A DNA stretch of 64,000 bases from Flavobacterium sp. GTDB taxonomy: Bacteria; Bacteroidota; Bacteroidia; Flavobacteriales; Flavobacteriaceae. The stretch's first letter is position 1; every line of letters begins with the position of its first letter. The stretch covers positions 2,452,001-2,516,000 of the forward strand of contig NZ_JBCNKR010000006.1 in assembly GCF_039595935.1 (NCBI RefSeq), given 5' to 3'. The position numbers and the translations under genes were made by a program. Under the pieces are notes generated by a model. It did no database searches. It had not been told where the DNA came from and was given only the letters and a program-made list of their open reading frames with translations. Shown in pieces: positions 34,612 to 43,310 of this stretch.

Positions 34612-35805
34612 TTAAGCTTTTTTTCTTTTCAGTATTTCATCCATAACTTCCAAAATTATGGCACAGCCTTCCTTTATTTCTTCTTCAGAAATGGTTAATG
34701 GCGGCGTTATCCGGATGGCGCATCCTTCAAACAAAAGCCAGAACAATATTAAACCTTTATCCTGACAATTTAAAATCACCTCATTGGTAATATCTGCCGA
34801 TTCGGTCATTGCTGCCAGCATTAAACCTTTTCCTCTAACTTCTTTTATCAAAGGATGTACCAAAAGTGATCTAAAGAGTTTTTCCTTTTCTAAGGCTTCC
34901 TGCATTAAGTTTGTTTCAGTTAATTCCTGCAAAGTAGCTAAACAGGCTGACGCAATGACAGGATGTCCTCCAAAAGTGGTTATATGTCCCAGTTTTGGAT
35001 TTTCGGTCAAAAGATCCATTTTTTCTGCAGAAGCTGTAAAAGCGCCAACTGGCATTCCGCCTCCCATACCTTTTCCCATAACTACAATATCCGGAACGAC
35101 ATCATAGTTTTGAAAACCAAAAAGCTTTCCTGTTCTTCCAAAACCTGGCTGAATCTCATCCACAATCATCAATGCTCCAACCTCATCACAGCGCTTGCGG
35201 ACTTTTTGCAGAAAATTGTTTTCCGGCTGAATAAATCCGGCACCGCCCTGAATAGTTTCTAAAAGAATAGCTGCAGTTCTGGTTGTTATTTTTTGTAAAT
35301 CTTCTTCGTTGTTAAAGGTAATAAAATCTACGTCAGGAAGGAGTGGTCTAAATGCTTGTTTTCGTTCTTCAAATCCCATAACACTCATAGATCCCATTGT
35401 GTTTCCGTGATAGGCGTTATGACATGAAATTAGCTGACTGCGTCCTGTTGTACGTTTAGCTAATTTTAAAGCTCCTTCAATAGCTTCTGTTCCTGAATTT
35501 ACTAAATACGTTTTGTTTAGAGATTCTGGCAGGAAAGAAGCCATTAATTTGCAGTATTGTACAGCCGGACTTTGCGAATATTCTCCATAAACCATTACGT
35601 GCGAATATTTGTCTAACTGATCTTTTATTGCCTGATTTACTCTAGGATGCTGATGCCCAAGCGTACAAGCCGAAACTCCGGCAACAAAATCTAAATATTT
35701 TTTATCGTTTGTATCGTAAATATAAGAGCCAATGGCGTGCGAAACTTCCATTCCTAAAGGATAAGGAGAAGTTTGTGCCTGATATTTTATAAAATCTGGG
35801 TTCAT
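34612..35805 (-). CDS. Class III (acetylornithine-type) PLP aminotransferase
   Basis: A 397-residue fold-type I aminotransferase. NSGTEAIEGALKLAKR, CHNAYHGNTMGSMSVMG, LETIQGGAGF, MIVDEIQPGFGRTGKLFG and the PLP-lysine loop VVMGKGMGGGMPVGAF are present. The family includes acetylornithine, ornithine and 4-aminobutyrate aminotransferases; no other arginine genes are adjacent, so the substrate is open. Stand-alone gene. Confidence 0.9.
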   Translation of the reverse strand: MNPDFIKYQAQTSPYPLGMEVSHAIGSYIYDTNDKKYLDFVAGVSACTLGHQHPRVNQAIKDQLDKYSHVMVYGEYSQSPAVQYCKLMASFLPESLNKTYLVNSGTEAIEGALKLAKRTTGRSQLISCHNAYHGNTMGSMSVMGFEERKQAFRPLLPDVDFITFNNEEDLQKITTRTAAILLETIQGGAGFIQPENNFLQKVRKRCDEVGALMIVDEIQPGFGRTGKLFGFQNYDVVPDIVVMGKGMGGGMPVGAFTASAEKMDLLTENPKLGHITTFGGHPVIASACLATLQELTETNLMQEALEKEKLFRSLLVHPLIKEVRGKGLMLAAMTESADITNEVILNCQDKGLILFWLLFEGCAIRITPPLTISEEEIKEGCAIILEVMDEILKRKKA

Positions 35806-35813
35806 TTCTTTTT

Positions 35814-35940
35814 AAAGGTTCAAAGTGACAAAGGTACTAATGTTCTGAGGTTTTTGCTCCTGGCTCTGAAAACTGTGCTTAAAAAGCGCGACTAATTTTA
35901 ACGCAAAGATCGCAAAGATTTACGCAAAGTTTGTAAGGTT
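35814..35940. repeat. GGTTCAAAG and ACGCAAAG repeat units
   Basis: AAAGGTTCAAAGTGACAAAGG (35814-35834) is followed by TAACGCAAAGATCGCAAAG and TTTACGCAAAGTTTG (35899-35938). No inverted partner is clear, so this looks like a partial copy. Confidence 0.65.
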
Positions 35941-36039
35941 AAAATTAAGGTTGCATTGTTAATGCAAAGATTTCAAAGCTCAAACTGAAAATTAAAATGT
36001 GTTTTTAAGTTTCTGGTTTCTGAAAACTGCGACTGAAAA

Positions 36040-37725
36040 CTATTTCTTAGTTTTTGCAGCCGAAGTATCTGCTTTCACAGCTGGTTTTTTCTTGTCGTAA
36101 TTCAAAGTCTCTTTCCTGACTTTTAGCGGAACATTTTTATCTTTTTCTTCCTGTTCTTTTCCTTCTTTGATTAATTTGTCATTCATTTCATTTTCTTCGG
36201 CAGAAAAAATATCATCTTTTGATTTTATTCTTTCATCGCCGCGCCAGACGAAACCACGCAGTTTTCGGGCATTTTCCGGCAAATCTTCTTCGGGGAAAAT
36301 ATCTCCGTCGACACGATTAAAAAATGTAATAGTTTCTACTGCATTATTCTCAAGAATAAGGTTGATTTTACTGCTTACATTTTTATTAATTCCGATTAAT
36401 TCGTTGGCATCATTCCGCATAAAATAGACAACTTCGGTATTTTTGATGACATCTACATCATGAAGTTTTCCGTCTTTAAATTTACCAAATAAATTGAGTC
36501 CCTTGACCTGATTATATCCGGTTCCGAGAGTGTCTTTGGATATTAAAAAAGTATTATTAATAACTTTTAGCGAATCTAATTTTCGGGTTTTATTATCTCC
36601 AATTAAGTGCATTACCTCACCGGTAATCTGACTGTCTCCGTTCCACAAAATAGGATTTCCAATTAGTTTTGTAAGAGCCGTTTTTGAATTTGAATGAATA
36701 GAATCACATTTTCCGCTCATATCCGTTTTATAAAAACGAACATTTTTAAAAGCTCTTAAAATACGTTCGCCTTCTTTTCCGGTAACCATTAATTTCTGCC
36801 CGTGAATGTAAACCGAATCGTTTTCAACTAAGTTAATAGCAACTGCACGTTTCGTTACAAACATTGAATCTTTAAGTTTGTAAATTTCGGCATAATGACC
36901 TTTTACAAGCCCTTTATTAATAGAATCGGTGATTTTTACATTTCGTGTTGCCGAAGCAAATTCGGTGTTTCTGTTATAAAACAAACTATCACCTTCAATG
37001 AGTCGGTCGTCGTATTTTATATACGATTTCCGTAAAAAGTGAGCGAGGTTTTTCTTGGTATCATAAAAACCTCTTTCGGTATAAATATAATTGGCTTTAC
37101 TTGTAATTGTCGACGGACCAAGTAAATAAGTATGCCCTGAATTACTATAATAATCTAAATGATTTGATTTAATAACGTATTTTGGATTCGTAATCGTAAC
37201 CTCTGTCAAAAACTGAAACTTTTTCTCAGTAACAAAATATTTACCGGATTTACTTACCAAAGTGTTGTCTTTGTTAATGATAGTTCCTTTAGTATTGTAA
37301 AAAACCTCCTGAGTATTTCGGTCAAAGTTAATAGTGTCCGTCTGCAAAGTTGCATCTGGTGAAGTCATAACAGCATTTCCGGTTGCAAAAGCTTTTTTCA
37401 TATTCCCGTTGTATTCAGCATATTTACTGTTTAGGAACAACGTATCACCTTGTACTAATTGCACGTTTCCAAAAGCTTTTAAGTAGTTCTCTTTTTGAAA
37501 ATAATACGCTTTATTGCACGTAAGAACTACTCCGTCGTGATTTACTTTTACATTTCCTGTAAGCAAAACAGCGTCTGGTGCAGTTTCCTGATCAACATCA
37601 AGGTAGTCAGAATGTTCTATGTTGATTTTTTTTGGTGCCTGTGCATTTTTTTTAGGTGCTTGCGCAGAAATGATTTGAACACTTAATAAAAGCAGACAAG
37701 ATATAAAAAAGAGTAATTTCTTCAA
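36040..37725 (-). CDS. OstA/LptA-like lipopolysaccharide transport protein
   Basis: A 561-residue exported protein with signal peptide (FFISCLLLLSVQIISAQ). Residues ~35-200 form an OstA/LptA-type beta-jellyroll (VLLTGNVKVNHDGVVLTCNK, KAFGNVQLVQGD, YNGNMKKAFATGNAVM), followed by repeated strands of the same kind and a Lys/Glu-rich C-terminus. Bacteroidota encode such long OstA-like proteins, thought to bridge lipopolysaccharide in the periplasm; the role is inferred. Alone on its strand. Confidence 0.85.
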   Translation of the reverse strand: MKKLLFFISCLLLLSVQIISAQAPKKNAQAPKKINIEHSDYLDVDQETAPDAVLLTGNVKVNHDGVVLTCNKAYYFQKENYLKAFGNVQLVQGDTLFLNSKYAEYNGNMKKAFATGNAVMTSPDATLQTDTINFDRNTQEVFYNTKGTIINKDNTLVSKSGKYFVTEKKFQFLTEVTITNPKYVIKSNHLDYYSNSGHTYLLGPSTITSKANYIYTERGFYDTKKNLAHFLRKSYIKYDDRLIEGDSLFYNRNTEFASATRNVKITDSINKGLVKGHYAEIYKLKDSMFVTKRAVAINLVENDSVYIHGQKLMVTGKEGERILRAFKNVRFYKTDMSGKCDSIHSNSKTALTKLIGNPILWNGDSQITGEVMHLIGDNKTRKLDSLKVINNTFLISKDTLGTGYNQVKGLNLFGKFKDGKLHDVDVIKNTEVVYFMRNDANELIGINKNVSSKINLILENNAVETITFFNRVDGDIFPEEDLPENARKLRGFVWRGDERIKSKDDIFSAEENEMNDKLIKEGKEQEEKDKNVPLKVRKETLNYDKKKPAVKADTSAAKTKK

Positions 37726-37808
37726 GTGATTAAATTTTTGTCAAATTTATAAAAAAGGATAGAACCTTAGATTGTTATTAGCATTAATTTATGTGTTTAT
37801 TTTTTAAG

Positions 37809-37898
37809 GAGCAAAGGTTCAGAGGAGCAGAGGTTCAAAGTTTTTTTAGATTATTTTAAAAGCTTTGCACCTTTGTCACTATGCCACTTTGTACCTCA
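37809..37898. repeat. GGTTCAGAGGAGCAGAGG / CTTTGCACCTTTGTCAC inverted units
   Basis: Left units 37809-37841 (GAGCAAAGGTTCAGAGG) and right units 37859-37898 (AAAGCTTTGCACCTTTGTC) are partly complementary. They fill the first half of the 341-bp gap; the rest (37900-38066) holds nothing recognised. Confidence 0.65.
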
Positions 37899-38066
37899 TC
37901 AATTTATCAACAAAACCCGGAACTCTTTCGTTGTAGTTAACGATTTCGCTGTTGCAAAAAGACAAATTAAAGCCCGTTGCTTTTGGGTTTTAAAAAATAG
38001 ATTAAATTTAGGAATTGGATTTGGTTTTTTAACTCCAATAAATAGATAAGATTTAGATTCAAAAAT

Positions 38067-39938
38067 ATGATAAAAAGTAAATTTATTGCTGTGGGATTAG
38101 CCGGAGCAATGTTGTTTTCTGGCTGTAAAACAAAAGATTTAAAAATGAGTGAAGTAAAAGAAGAAAATTCGAAAGATCATAAAATTGTTGTTTATCAGGT
38201 TTTTACCAGATTGTTTGGAAATAAAAACAAAACCAACAAACCTTGGGGAACAATTGAAGAAAACGGAGTAGGGAAGTTTAATGATTTTACAGATAAAGCA
38301 CTTCATGAAATAAAAGATTTGGGAGTAAACTATATTTGGTACACTGGTGTGCCTCATCATGCATTGGTACGCGATTATACAGCTTACGGAATCTCAAATG
38401 ATGATCCTGAAGTTGTAAAAGGCCGAGCTGGATCTCCATACGCGGTAAAAGATTATTATAATGTAAATCCGGATCTGGCTGTAAATCCGGCAAACCGATT
38501 ACAGGAATTTGAAGATTTGATTGTCCGCACTCATATAGCAGGTTTAAAGTTGATTATTGATATTGTGCCTAATCATATTGCCCGCAAATACGAAGGAAAA
38601 AACAATCCTGAAGGCGTAAGAGATTTTGGTGCCGATGATGATGTAACGGTTGAATACAAACGCGATAATAATTTCTATTATATCCCGCAGCAGCATTTTG
38701 AAATTCCAGATGGAGATGTTCCGTTAAATGGAGAAAAAAATCCGCTTATTGATGGAAAATTTGATGAAAACCCAGCAAAATGGACAGGAAATGGATCTCG
38801 TAAAGTAAAACCGGATCAAAATGATTGGTACGAAACTGTAAAAGTAAACTATGGTGTTCGTCCCGATAGTTCAAAAGATTTTCCTGAACTTCCTGCTGGA
38901 TTTGACCAAAAGTCATATAAAGAACATTTTGATTTTTGGCAGGATAAAGATGTTCCTGATTCCTGGAAAAAGTTTAAATCTATTGCGCTTTACTGGACTG
39001 CAAAAGGGGTTGATGGTTTCCGTTACGATATGGCCGAAATGGTTCCGTACGAATTTTGGAGTTATATGAATTCGGCAATAAAAATGAAAAATCCAGATGC
39101 CTTTTTATTGGCAGAAGTTTATAATCCTAATGAATATCGAAACTATATCCGTTTAGGAAAAATGGATTATTTGTATGATAAAGTTGAAACGTATGATAAA
39201 CTGAAAGATATTATTCGAGGAAAATCTTCTCCAGACGGATTATCTGATATTCAAAAAGGAATGGCTGATATTGAACATCATATGCTTCATTTTTTAGATA
39301 ATCATGATGAACAACGTTTAGCTTCACCGGAATTTGCAGGAACGCCGGAAAGAGGAAAACCTTTAATGGTCGTTTCAACAACTTTGAGTACAGCGCCAAC
39401 TATGGTTTATTTTGGACAGGAAGTAGGAGAGGCCGGAAATGAAAATGCAGGTTTTGGAACTCATTCAAGAACTTCTATTTTCGATTATATTGGTGTTCCA
39501 AATCATCAAAAATGGATGAACGAAGGCAAATTTGACGGCGGACAATTATCAGATTCAGAAAAAGCTTTGCGTGATTTTTACAAACGATTATTAAACTTCT
39601 CGATAAAAAGCCCTGCCTTAATGGGGAGTTTTCAGGAGATTCAGTCTGTAAATCGTCAAAATAATACAGGTTATGATGAATTAATCTATTCGTACGTTCG
39701 TTGGTCAGAAAAACAAAAGTTGATTATTGTGGCTAATTTTTCATCTGAAAAAACAAGTGATTTTGAATTAAAAGTTCCTGCTGATGTTATTTCAAAATGG
39801 AATTTAAAAGACGGAAATTATGTGCTTTTAGATCAATTATACTTAGAAAACAAAACCTATTTTACGGTAAAAAATGGAGAAGGAACTGCGAGAGTAAAAA
39901 TTAAACCTTCTGAGTCGTTTATTTATGAAGTGAAATAA
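38067..39938 (+). CDS. Alpha-amylase-family glycoside hydrolase (GH13), lipoprotein
   Basis: A 623-residue enzyme with a lipoprotein signal (GLAGAMLFSGCKTKDL, Cys about residue 20). The four GH13 regions are all present: LIIDIVPNHIARKY, GVDGFRYDMAEMVPYE (nucleophile Asp), FLLAEVYNPNEYR (acid/base Glu) and HFLDNHDEQRL (transition-state Asp). C-terminal ~90 residues form the usual all-beta domain C. It acts on alpha-glucans at the cell surface or in the periplasm. Not in a polysaccharide utilisation locus here. Confidence 0.93.
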   Translation: MIKSKFIAVGLAGAMLFSGCKTKDLKMSEVKEENSKDHKIVVYQVFTRLFGNKNKTNKPWGTIEENGVGKFNDFTDKALHEIKDLGVNYIWYTGVPHHALVRDYTAYGISNDDPEVVKGRAGSPYAVKDYYNVNPDLAVNPANRLQEFEDLIVRTHIAGLKLIIDIVPNHIARKYEGKNNPEGVRDFGADDDVTVEYKRDNNFYYIPQQHFEIPDGDVPLNGEKNPLIDGKFDENPAKWTGNGSRKVKPDQNDWYETVKVNYGVRPDSSKDFPELPAGFDQKSYKEHFDFWQDKDVPDSWKKFKSIALYWTAKGVDGFRYDMAEMVPYEFWSYMNSAIKMKNPDAFLLAEVYNPNEYRNYIRLGKMDYLYDKVETYDKLKDIIRGKSSPDGLSDIQKGMADIEHHMLHFLDNHDEQRLASPEFAGTPERGKPLMVVSTTLSTAPTMVYFGQEVGEAGNENAGFGTHSRTSIFDYIGVPNHQKWMNEGKFDGGQLSDSEKALRDFYKRLLNFSIKSPALMGSFQEIQSVNRQNNTGYDELIYSYVRWSEKQKLIIVANFSSEKTSDFELKVPADVISKWNLKDGNYVLLDQLYLENKTYFTVKNGEGTARVKIKPSESFIYEVK

Positions 39939-39960
39939 ATAAATCTTAAAAACAACAAAA

Positions 39961-39987
39961 AAGCTGATACAATTTGTATCAGCTTTT
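39961..39987. terminator. Bidirectional terminator between amylase and superoxide dismutase genes
   Basis: AAGCTGATACAA / TTGTATCAGCTT stem with a T-run on the right and an A-run on the left. Confidence 0.9.
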
Positions 39988-39991
39988 TTGT

Positions 39992-40774
39992 TTATACCTT
40001 CTTGACTTTTTTGAGAGCCTCGACGTAATATTCATTTACTTTTTCCCAGTTTACATGTTGATAAAAAGCGTCAATATAACTTCCTTTTCTGTTTTGATAA
40101 TCCAGATAATAAGCATGTTCCCATAAATCAATACCTAAAATTGGAGTTCCGGGAATCAAAGCATTTTTCATTAACGGATTATCCTGATCTTCAGTTGTTG
40201 TAATTTGAAGTTTTCCGTATCGGTCAACAACCAGCCAAACCCAGCCAGAACCAAATTGCTTTTCAGCCTGACCTTTAAACTGATTAGTAAGATTGTTAAA
40301 TGATCCAAATTCTTTATTAATAGAGCCCGCAAGTGTATCTTTTGGAGTCTGTTCCTTTGGAGTTAAAACATTAAAATAAAGCGTATGATTGTAATATCCG
40401 CCGGCATTCTGACGAAGCTTAGCATTATTTAAATCCATCTTTTTCAGAATATCCTCAATCGGCATATTTTCAAATTCAGTAGAAACAATCTCTTTATTAA
40501 AATTATTTGTATACGATAAATAATGTTTAGAATAATGCGTTTCTAAAGTTAAAGAACGTAGAGCCGGACTTAATCCGTCGTATGCAAAAGGCAGTTTAGT
40601 AAGTTCAAACGAACCCGGGTCTGCTTTTACATCATTTGGAGATCCTATTGTTATTTTTTCTTCTTTGGTAGGCAGCGGAACTTCTACTACTTCAGTAAGC
40701 TTATTGTTATCATTACAAGAAAATAAGAGTAAAAATGAAGCTAAAATGCTAAAGCGAACAATGTTATTCTTCAT
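39992..40774 (-). CDS. Superoxide dismutase (Fe/Mn family), lipoprotein
   Basis: A 260-residue protein: lipoprotein signal (SILASFLLLFSCNDNN, Cys at about 20), ~35-residue linker, then a full Fe/Mn-SOD domain. Metal ligands are visible in THYSKHYLSY, GGYYNHTLYF and GIDLWEHAYYLDYQNRKG; FGSGWVWLVV and EDQDNPLM suggest a Mn or cambialistic type. A membrane-anchored SOD outside the cytoplasm would protect against extracellular superoxide. Last gene of the psd-acyl-CoA-binding protein group, 8 bp after the latter. Confidence 0.92.
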   Translation of the reverse strand: MKNNIVRFSILASFLLLFSCNDNNKLTEVVEVPLPTKEEKITIGSPNDVKADPGSFELTKLPFAYDGLSPALRSLTLETHYSKHYLSYTNNFNKEIVSTEFENMPIEDILKKMDLNNAKLRQNAGGYYNHTLYFNVLTPKEQTPKDTLAGSINKEFGSFNNLTNQFKGQAEKQFGSGWVWLVVDRYGKLQITTTEDQDNPLMKNALIPGTPILGIDLWEHAYYLDYQNRKGSYIDAFYQHVNWEKVNEYYVEALKKVKKV

Positions 40775-40782
40775 AATAAAAT

Positions 40783-41052
40783 TTATTTTGATGTTAGCGA
40801 ATTAATGATTTCAATATAATTCTCTTTGGCTTCATCAGTTGATAAATGGCTAATCTGCATCCAGGCATTTGTTTTAAAAGCATTACGCAAATCAAAATTC
40901 TCAGACTGATTATATACAGCAGTGCCAAAAGTGGCCTGTTTATAAAATGCATAAAGTCTTAGCTGCACATCTTGCGGCAGTGAGGCCTGAGTCATTTTCA
41001 TTGCAGTTTCCACAGCCTCGTTGAAGCGTGTATCTAAATCTTTTTCTGCCAT
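40783..41052 (-). CDS. Acyl-CoA-binding protein
   Basis: An 89-residue four-helix ACBP. The family signatures LYAFYKQATFGTAV and ACBP-like lysine-rich helix LRNAFKTNAWMQI are recognisable, with DLDTRFNEAVETAMKM at the start. It binds long-chain acyl-CoA esters. Its ATG directly abuts the psd stop codon, tying it to phospholipid synthesis. Confidence 0.9.
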   Translation of the reverse strand: MAEKDLDTRFNEAVETAMKMTQASLPQDVQLRLYAFYKQATFGTAVYNQSENFDLRNAFKTNAWMQISHLSTDEAKENYIEIINSLTSK

Positions 41053-41706
41053 TTACGCTTTTGTAGCAATAATAGTTTTTCCTCCAATTGCTTTTTGGTT
41101 TAACTCTACATTAATAGGTGTACCTAAAGGTAAAAATAAATCTACTCTCGATCCAAATTTAATAAAACCGGCATCAGTTCCCTGAACAACCTGCATTCCT
41201 TCCTGAGCATAATTTACAATTCTTCTTGCCAAAGCACCAGCGATTTGTCTGTAAAGAATTGCTCCAAAAGTATCATTTTCGATTACTACTGTAGTTCTTT
41301 CGTTTTCCTCACTCGCTTTTGGGTGCCATGCAACCAAAAATTTTCCAGGATGATATTTACTGAATTTTATAATTCCGTCCATCGCATAACGCGTAACGTG
41401 AACATTGATTGGCGACATAAAAATAGAAACCTGTAAACGTTTGTCTTTAAAATATTCACCTTCGTAAACTTCTTCAATTACTACCACTTTTCCATCAACC
41501 GGAGCAAGAATGTGATTGATGTCTCTGACAGCAATTCTTTTTGGGTTTCTGAAAAATTGTAAAATTATAATCAAAATTACTACGCCGAAAATCTGCACCA
41601 GTATTCTTAGCCAAGAAATATCAATGAATTTATCAGCAATTAAAAGTACTGCTACCGCAAAAACGGTACCTAATAAAATAGACGGGCCTCCTTCTTTATG
41701 AAACAT
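41053..41706 (-). CDS. psd: Phosphatidylserine decarboxylase
   Basis: A 217-residue proenzyme of the short bacterial type. Two N-terminal membrane helices (about 8-25 and 32-50) precede FFRNPKR, LAPVDGKVVVIEEV, SIFMSPINVHVTRYAMDG and the self-cleavage site IKFGSRVDLFLP, where the Ser of the G-S pair becomes the pyruvoyl group. It converts phosphatidylserine to phosphatidylethanolamine in the inner membrane. Overlaps cdsA by 11 bp. Confidence 0.95.
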   Translation of the reverse strand: MFHKEGGPSILLGTVFAVAVLLIADKFIDISWLRILVQIFGVVILIIILQFFRNPKRIAVRDINHILAPVDGKVVVIEEVYEGEYFKDKRLQVSIFMSPINVHVTRYAMDGIIKFSKYHPGKFLVAWHPKASEENERTTVVIENDTFGAILYRQIAGALARRIVNYAQEGMQVVQGTDAGFIKFGSRVDLFLPLGTPINVELNQKAIGGKTIIATKA

Positions 41707-42586
41707 AATATAAAATTTGATAAAATAAAAATATAATTGGTGCTACAAATATAACACTATCTAGTCGATCTAAGATACCTCCGTGTCCCGGCATAATCGA
41801 ACCGCTGTCTTTAACACCTGCAATTCTTTTAAATTTTGATTCGATTAAATCACCGATTGTTCCAAAAATGCTTACGATTAAAGCAATAATAGTCCATATA
41901 AGAATAGATTTATTGCTAAAAGCCGGATTTGGCTGTATGTACAATTTTGAAATTAAAAAACCTGCAAAAGCTGCGAAAACCATTCCGCCTAAAAAGCCTT
42001 CAATGGTTTTTTTAGGAGAAACACGTTCAAATAATTTATGTTTTCCCATTGATTTCCCTACCAAATAAGCAAAAGTGTCATTTGTCCAGATTAATACAAA
42101 TAAGCCTATTATGATCTTTGGATTATAATCATTTGTTCCAAAGGAAATCTTTACGATAAAAATAAAAGGCAATGTAATGTATCCTAACAGATATAAATAT
42201 TTTGAGGATGTGCTTATTTTTTGAACAGTGTCATAAAACAAAAAGATGATACACTTAATCGATACAACAAGAGTTATGGCCAAAAGCACAAGATCTAATT
42301 GTTTTATATTGGTTTCTAAACTTACATTTAAATTTAAAGTATTATTTAAATAAGCCGTAGTTTCTATATTGTAATGACTAATAAGTATTGTTACTGTATA
42401 AAGTAAAGTTCCAAATAAAATCGAGAATGTTTTATTTAGGTTAACAATATTAGAAAATTCATAAATGGTAATAATTAAAAAAATACCAAAAAGAATGATA
42501 AAGCTTTCAGTAGAAAACAGGATTGAAGTAAGGAGCAGAGCAATATAAACAGCACCAGAAATGGTTCTTTTAAGCGTTTCGTTCAT
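41696..42586 (-). CDS. cdsA: Phosphatidate cytidylyltransferase
   Basis: A 296-residue inner-membrane enzyme (about eight helices) making CDP-diacylglycerol. The C-terminal CDS signature is visible: SPKKTIEGFLGGM, SIFGTIGDLIESKFKRIAG, KDSGSIMPGHGGILDRLDS. Precedes psd with an 11-bp overlap and follows the LUD gene by 1 bp, so all are one transcription unit. Confidence 0.95.
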   Translation of the reverse strand: MNETLKRTISGAVYIALLLTSILFSTESFIILFGIFLIITIYEFSNIVNLNKTFSILFGTLLYTVTILISHYNIETTAYLNNTLNLNVSLETNIKQLDLVLLAITLVVSIKCIIFLFYDTVQKISTSSKYLYLLGYITLPFIFIVKISFGTNDYNPKIIIGLFVLIWTNDTFAYLVGKSMGKHKLFERVSPKKTIEGFLGGMVFAAFAGFLISKLYIQPNPAFSNKSILIWTIIALIVSIFGTIGDLIESKFKRIAGVKDSGSIMPGHGGILDRLDSVIFVAPIIFLFYQILYYVS

Positions 42587-42587
42587 C

Positions 42588-43193
42588 TTAAAGATCTTCT
42601 AGCAGCAATAAGTACAGGTTCTTTGCAACACTTCCGTATTGAGTAAAATCTTCTTCTTTTGCTTTTTCGAAATATTTTATTGTGGTAATATTAGTCGGAT
42701 AATCTCTTTCGTATTTGCGTTTTATGGCACTTAAACCATCGCTTTTCATTGGGAGAATTTGACTTGTTGTGGCAAGAATTACAATATTTGCCGGTAAATC
42801 GTTTGGTTTGTTTTGTCTAATTTGTTTTGATGAAAACAAAATAGAACCTTCTTCTGCAATTAAGTTTTCGCAGCTTGCTAATAAAAATTTTGGATTAGAA
42901 GGAGCAATATAAAATAGTTTGTTTTCTTCTAATAAATGAAAAAGAGCAGGTTCATAACATAAAACTTCCTTTTCAAACCAATCGTTTTCTTCTAAAATAT
43001 TTTCAAATTGTTCAGCAACTTCAGCTTTGTTTTCGCAATACAAAAACTTACCGCCATTTTTCTTAAAATTAAAAATGAATTGCTCATCTAATGATAAATG
43101 ACTGTTTGCGGGTGCTGTTCCTGCGTATTCACTTTCGTGTTCTTCGTCAGAAGAGGACTCACCGGAACCAAATATTTTTTTGAAAAAATTCAT
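42588..43193 (-). CDS. LUD domain protein (LutC-like)
   Basis: A 201-residue protein of the lactate-utilisation (LUD) domain type, with an acidic N-terminal stretch (GESSSDEEHESEYAG) and the core KFLYCENKAEVAEQF, CENLIAEEGSILFSSKQ, PANIVILATTSQILP. No lutA/lutB partners are present; instead it is first in a phospholipid gene cluster, so lactate metabolism is unlikely to be its specific job here. Function unknown. Confidence 0.8.
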   Translation of the reverse strand: MNFFKKIFGSGESSSDEEHESEYAGTAPANSHLSLDEQFIFNFKKNGGKFLYCENKAEVAEQFENILEENDWFEKEVLCYEPALFHLLEENKLFYIAPSNPKFLLASCENLIAEEGSILFSSKQIRQNKPNDLPANIVILATTSQILPMKSDGLSAIKRKYERDYPTNITTIKYFEKAKEEDFTQYGSVAKNLYLLLLEDL

Positions 43194-43245
43194 TTTTTAT
43201 ATGAAATACTTTACATGTTAATTGAAAACGTTCAAAGATAAAAAA

Positions 43246-43284
43246 ATCTTAATTCAAAAGGGTATTTTGAATTAAGATTTTAAA
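43246..43284 (-). terminator. Terminator after ftsH
   Basis: AAATCTTAATTCAAAA / TTTTGAATTAAGATTT, followed by A/T runs, separates ftsH from the LUD-cdsA-psd group. Confidence 0.85.
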
Positions 43285-43310
43285 AAATATTACATATTTA
43301 TTGAATGCTT

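Noticed and set aside
42588..43193. Lactate utilisation operon
   Set aside because: Only one LUD protein is present, with no lutA or lutB, inside a lipid gene cluster.
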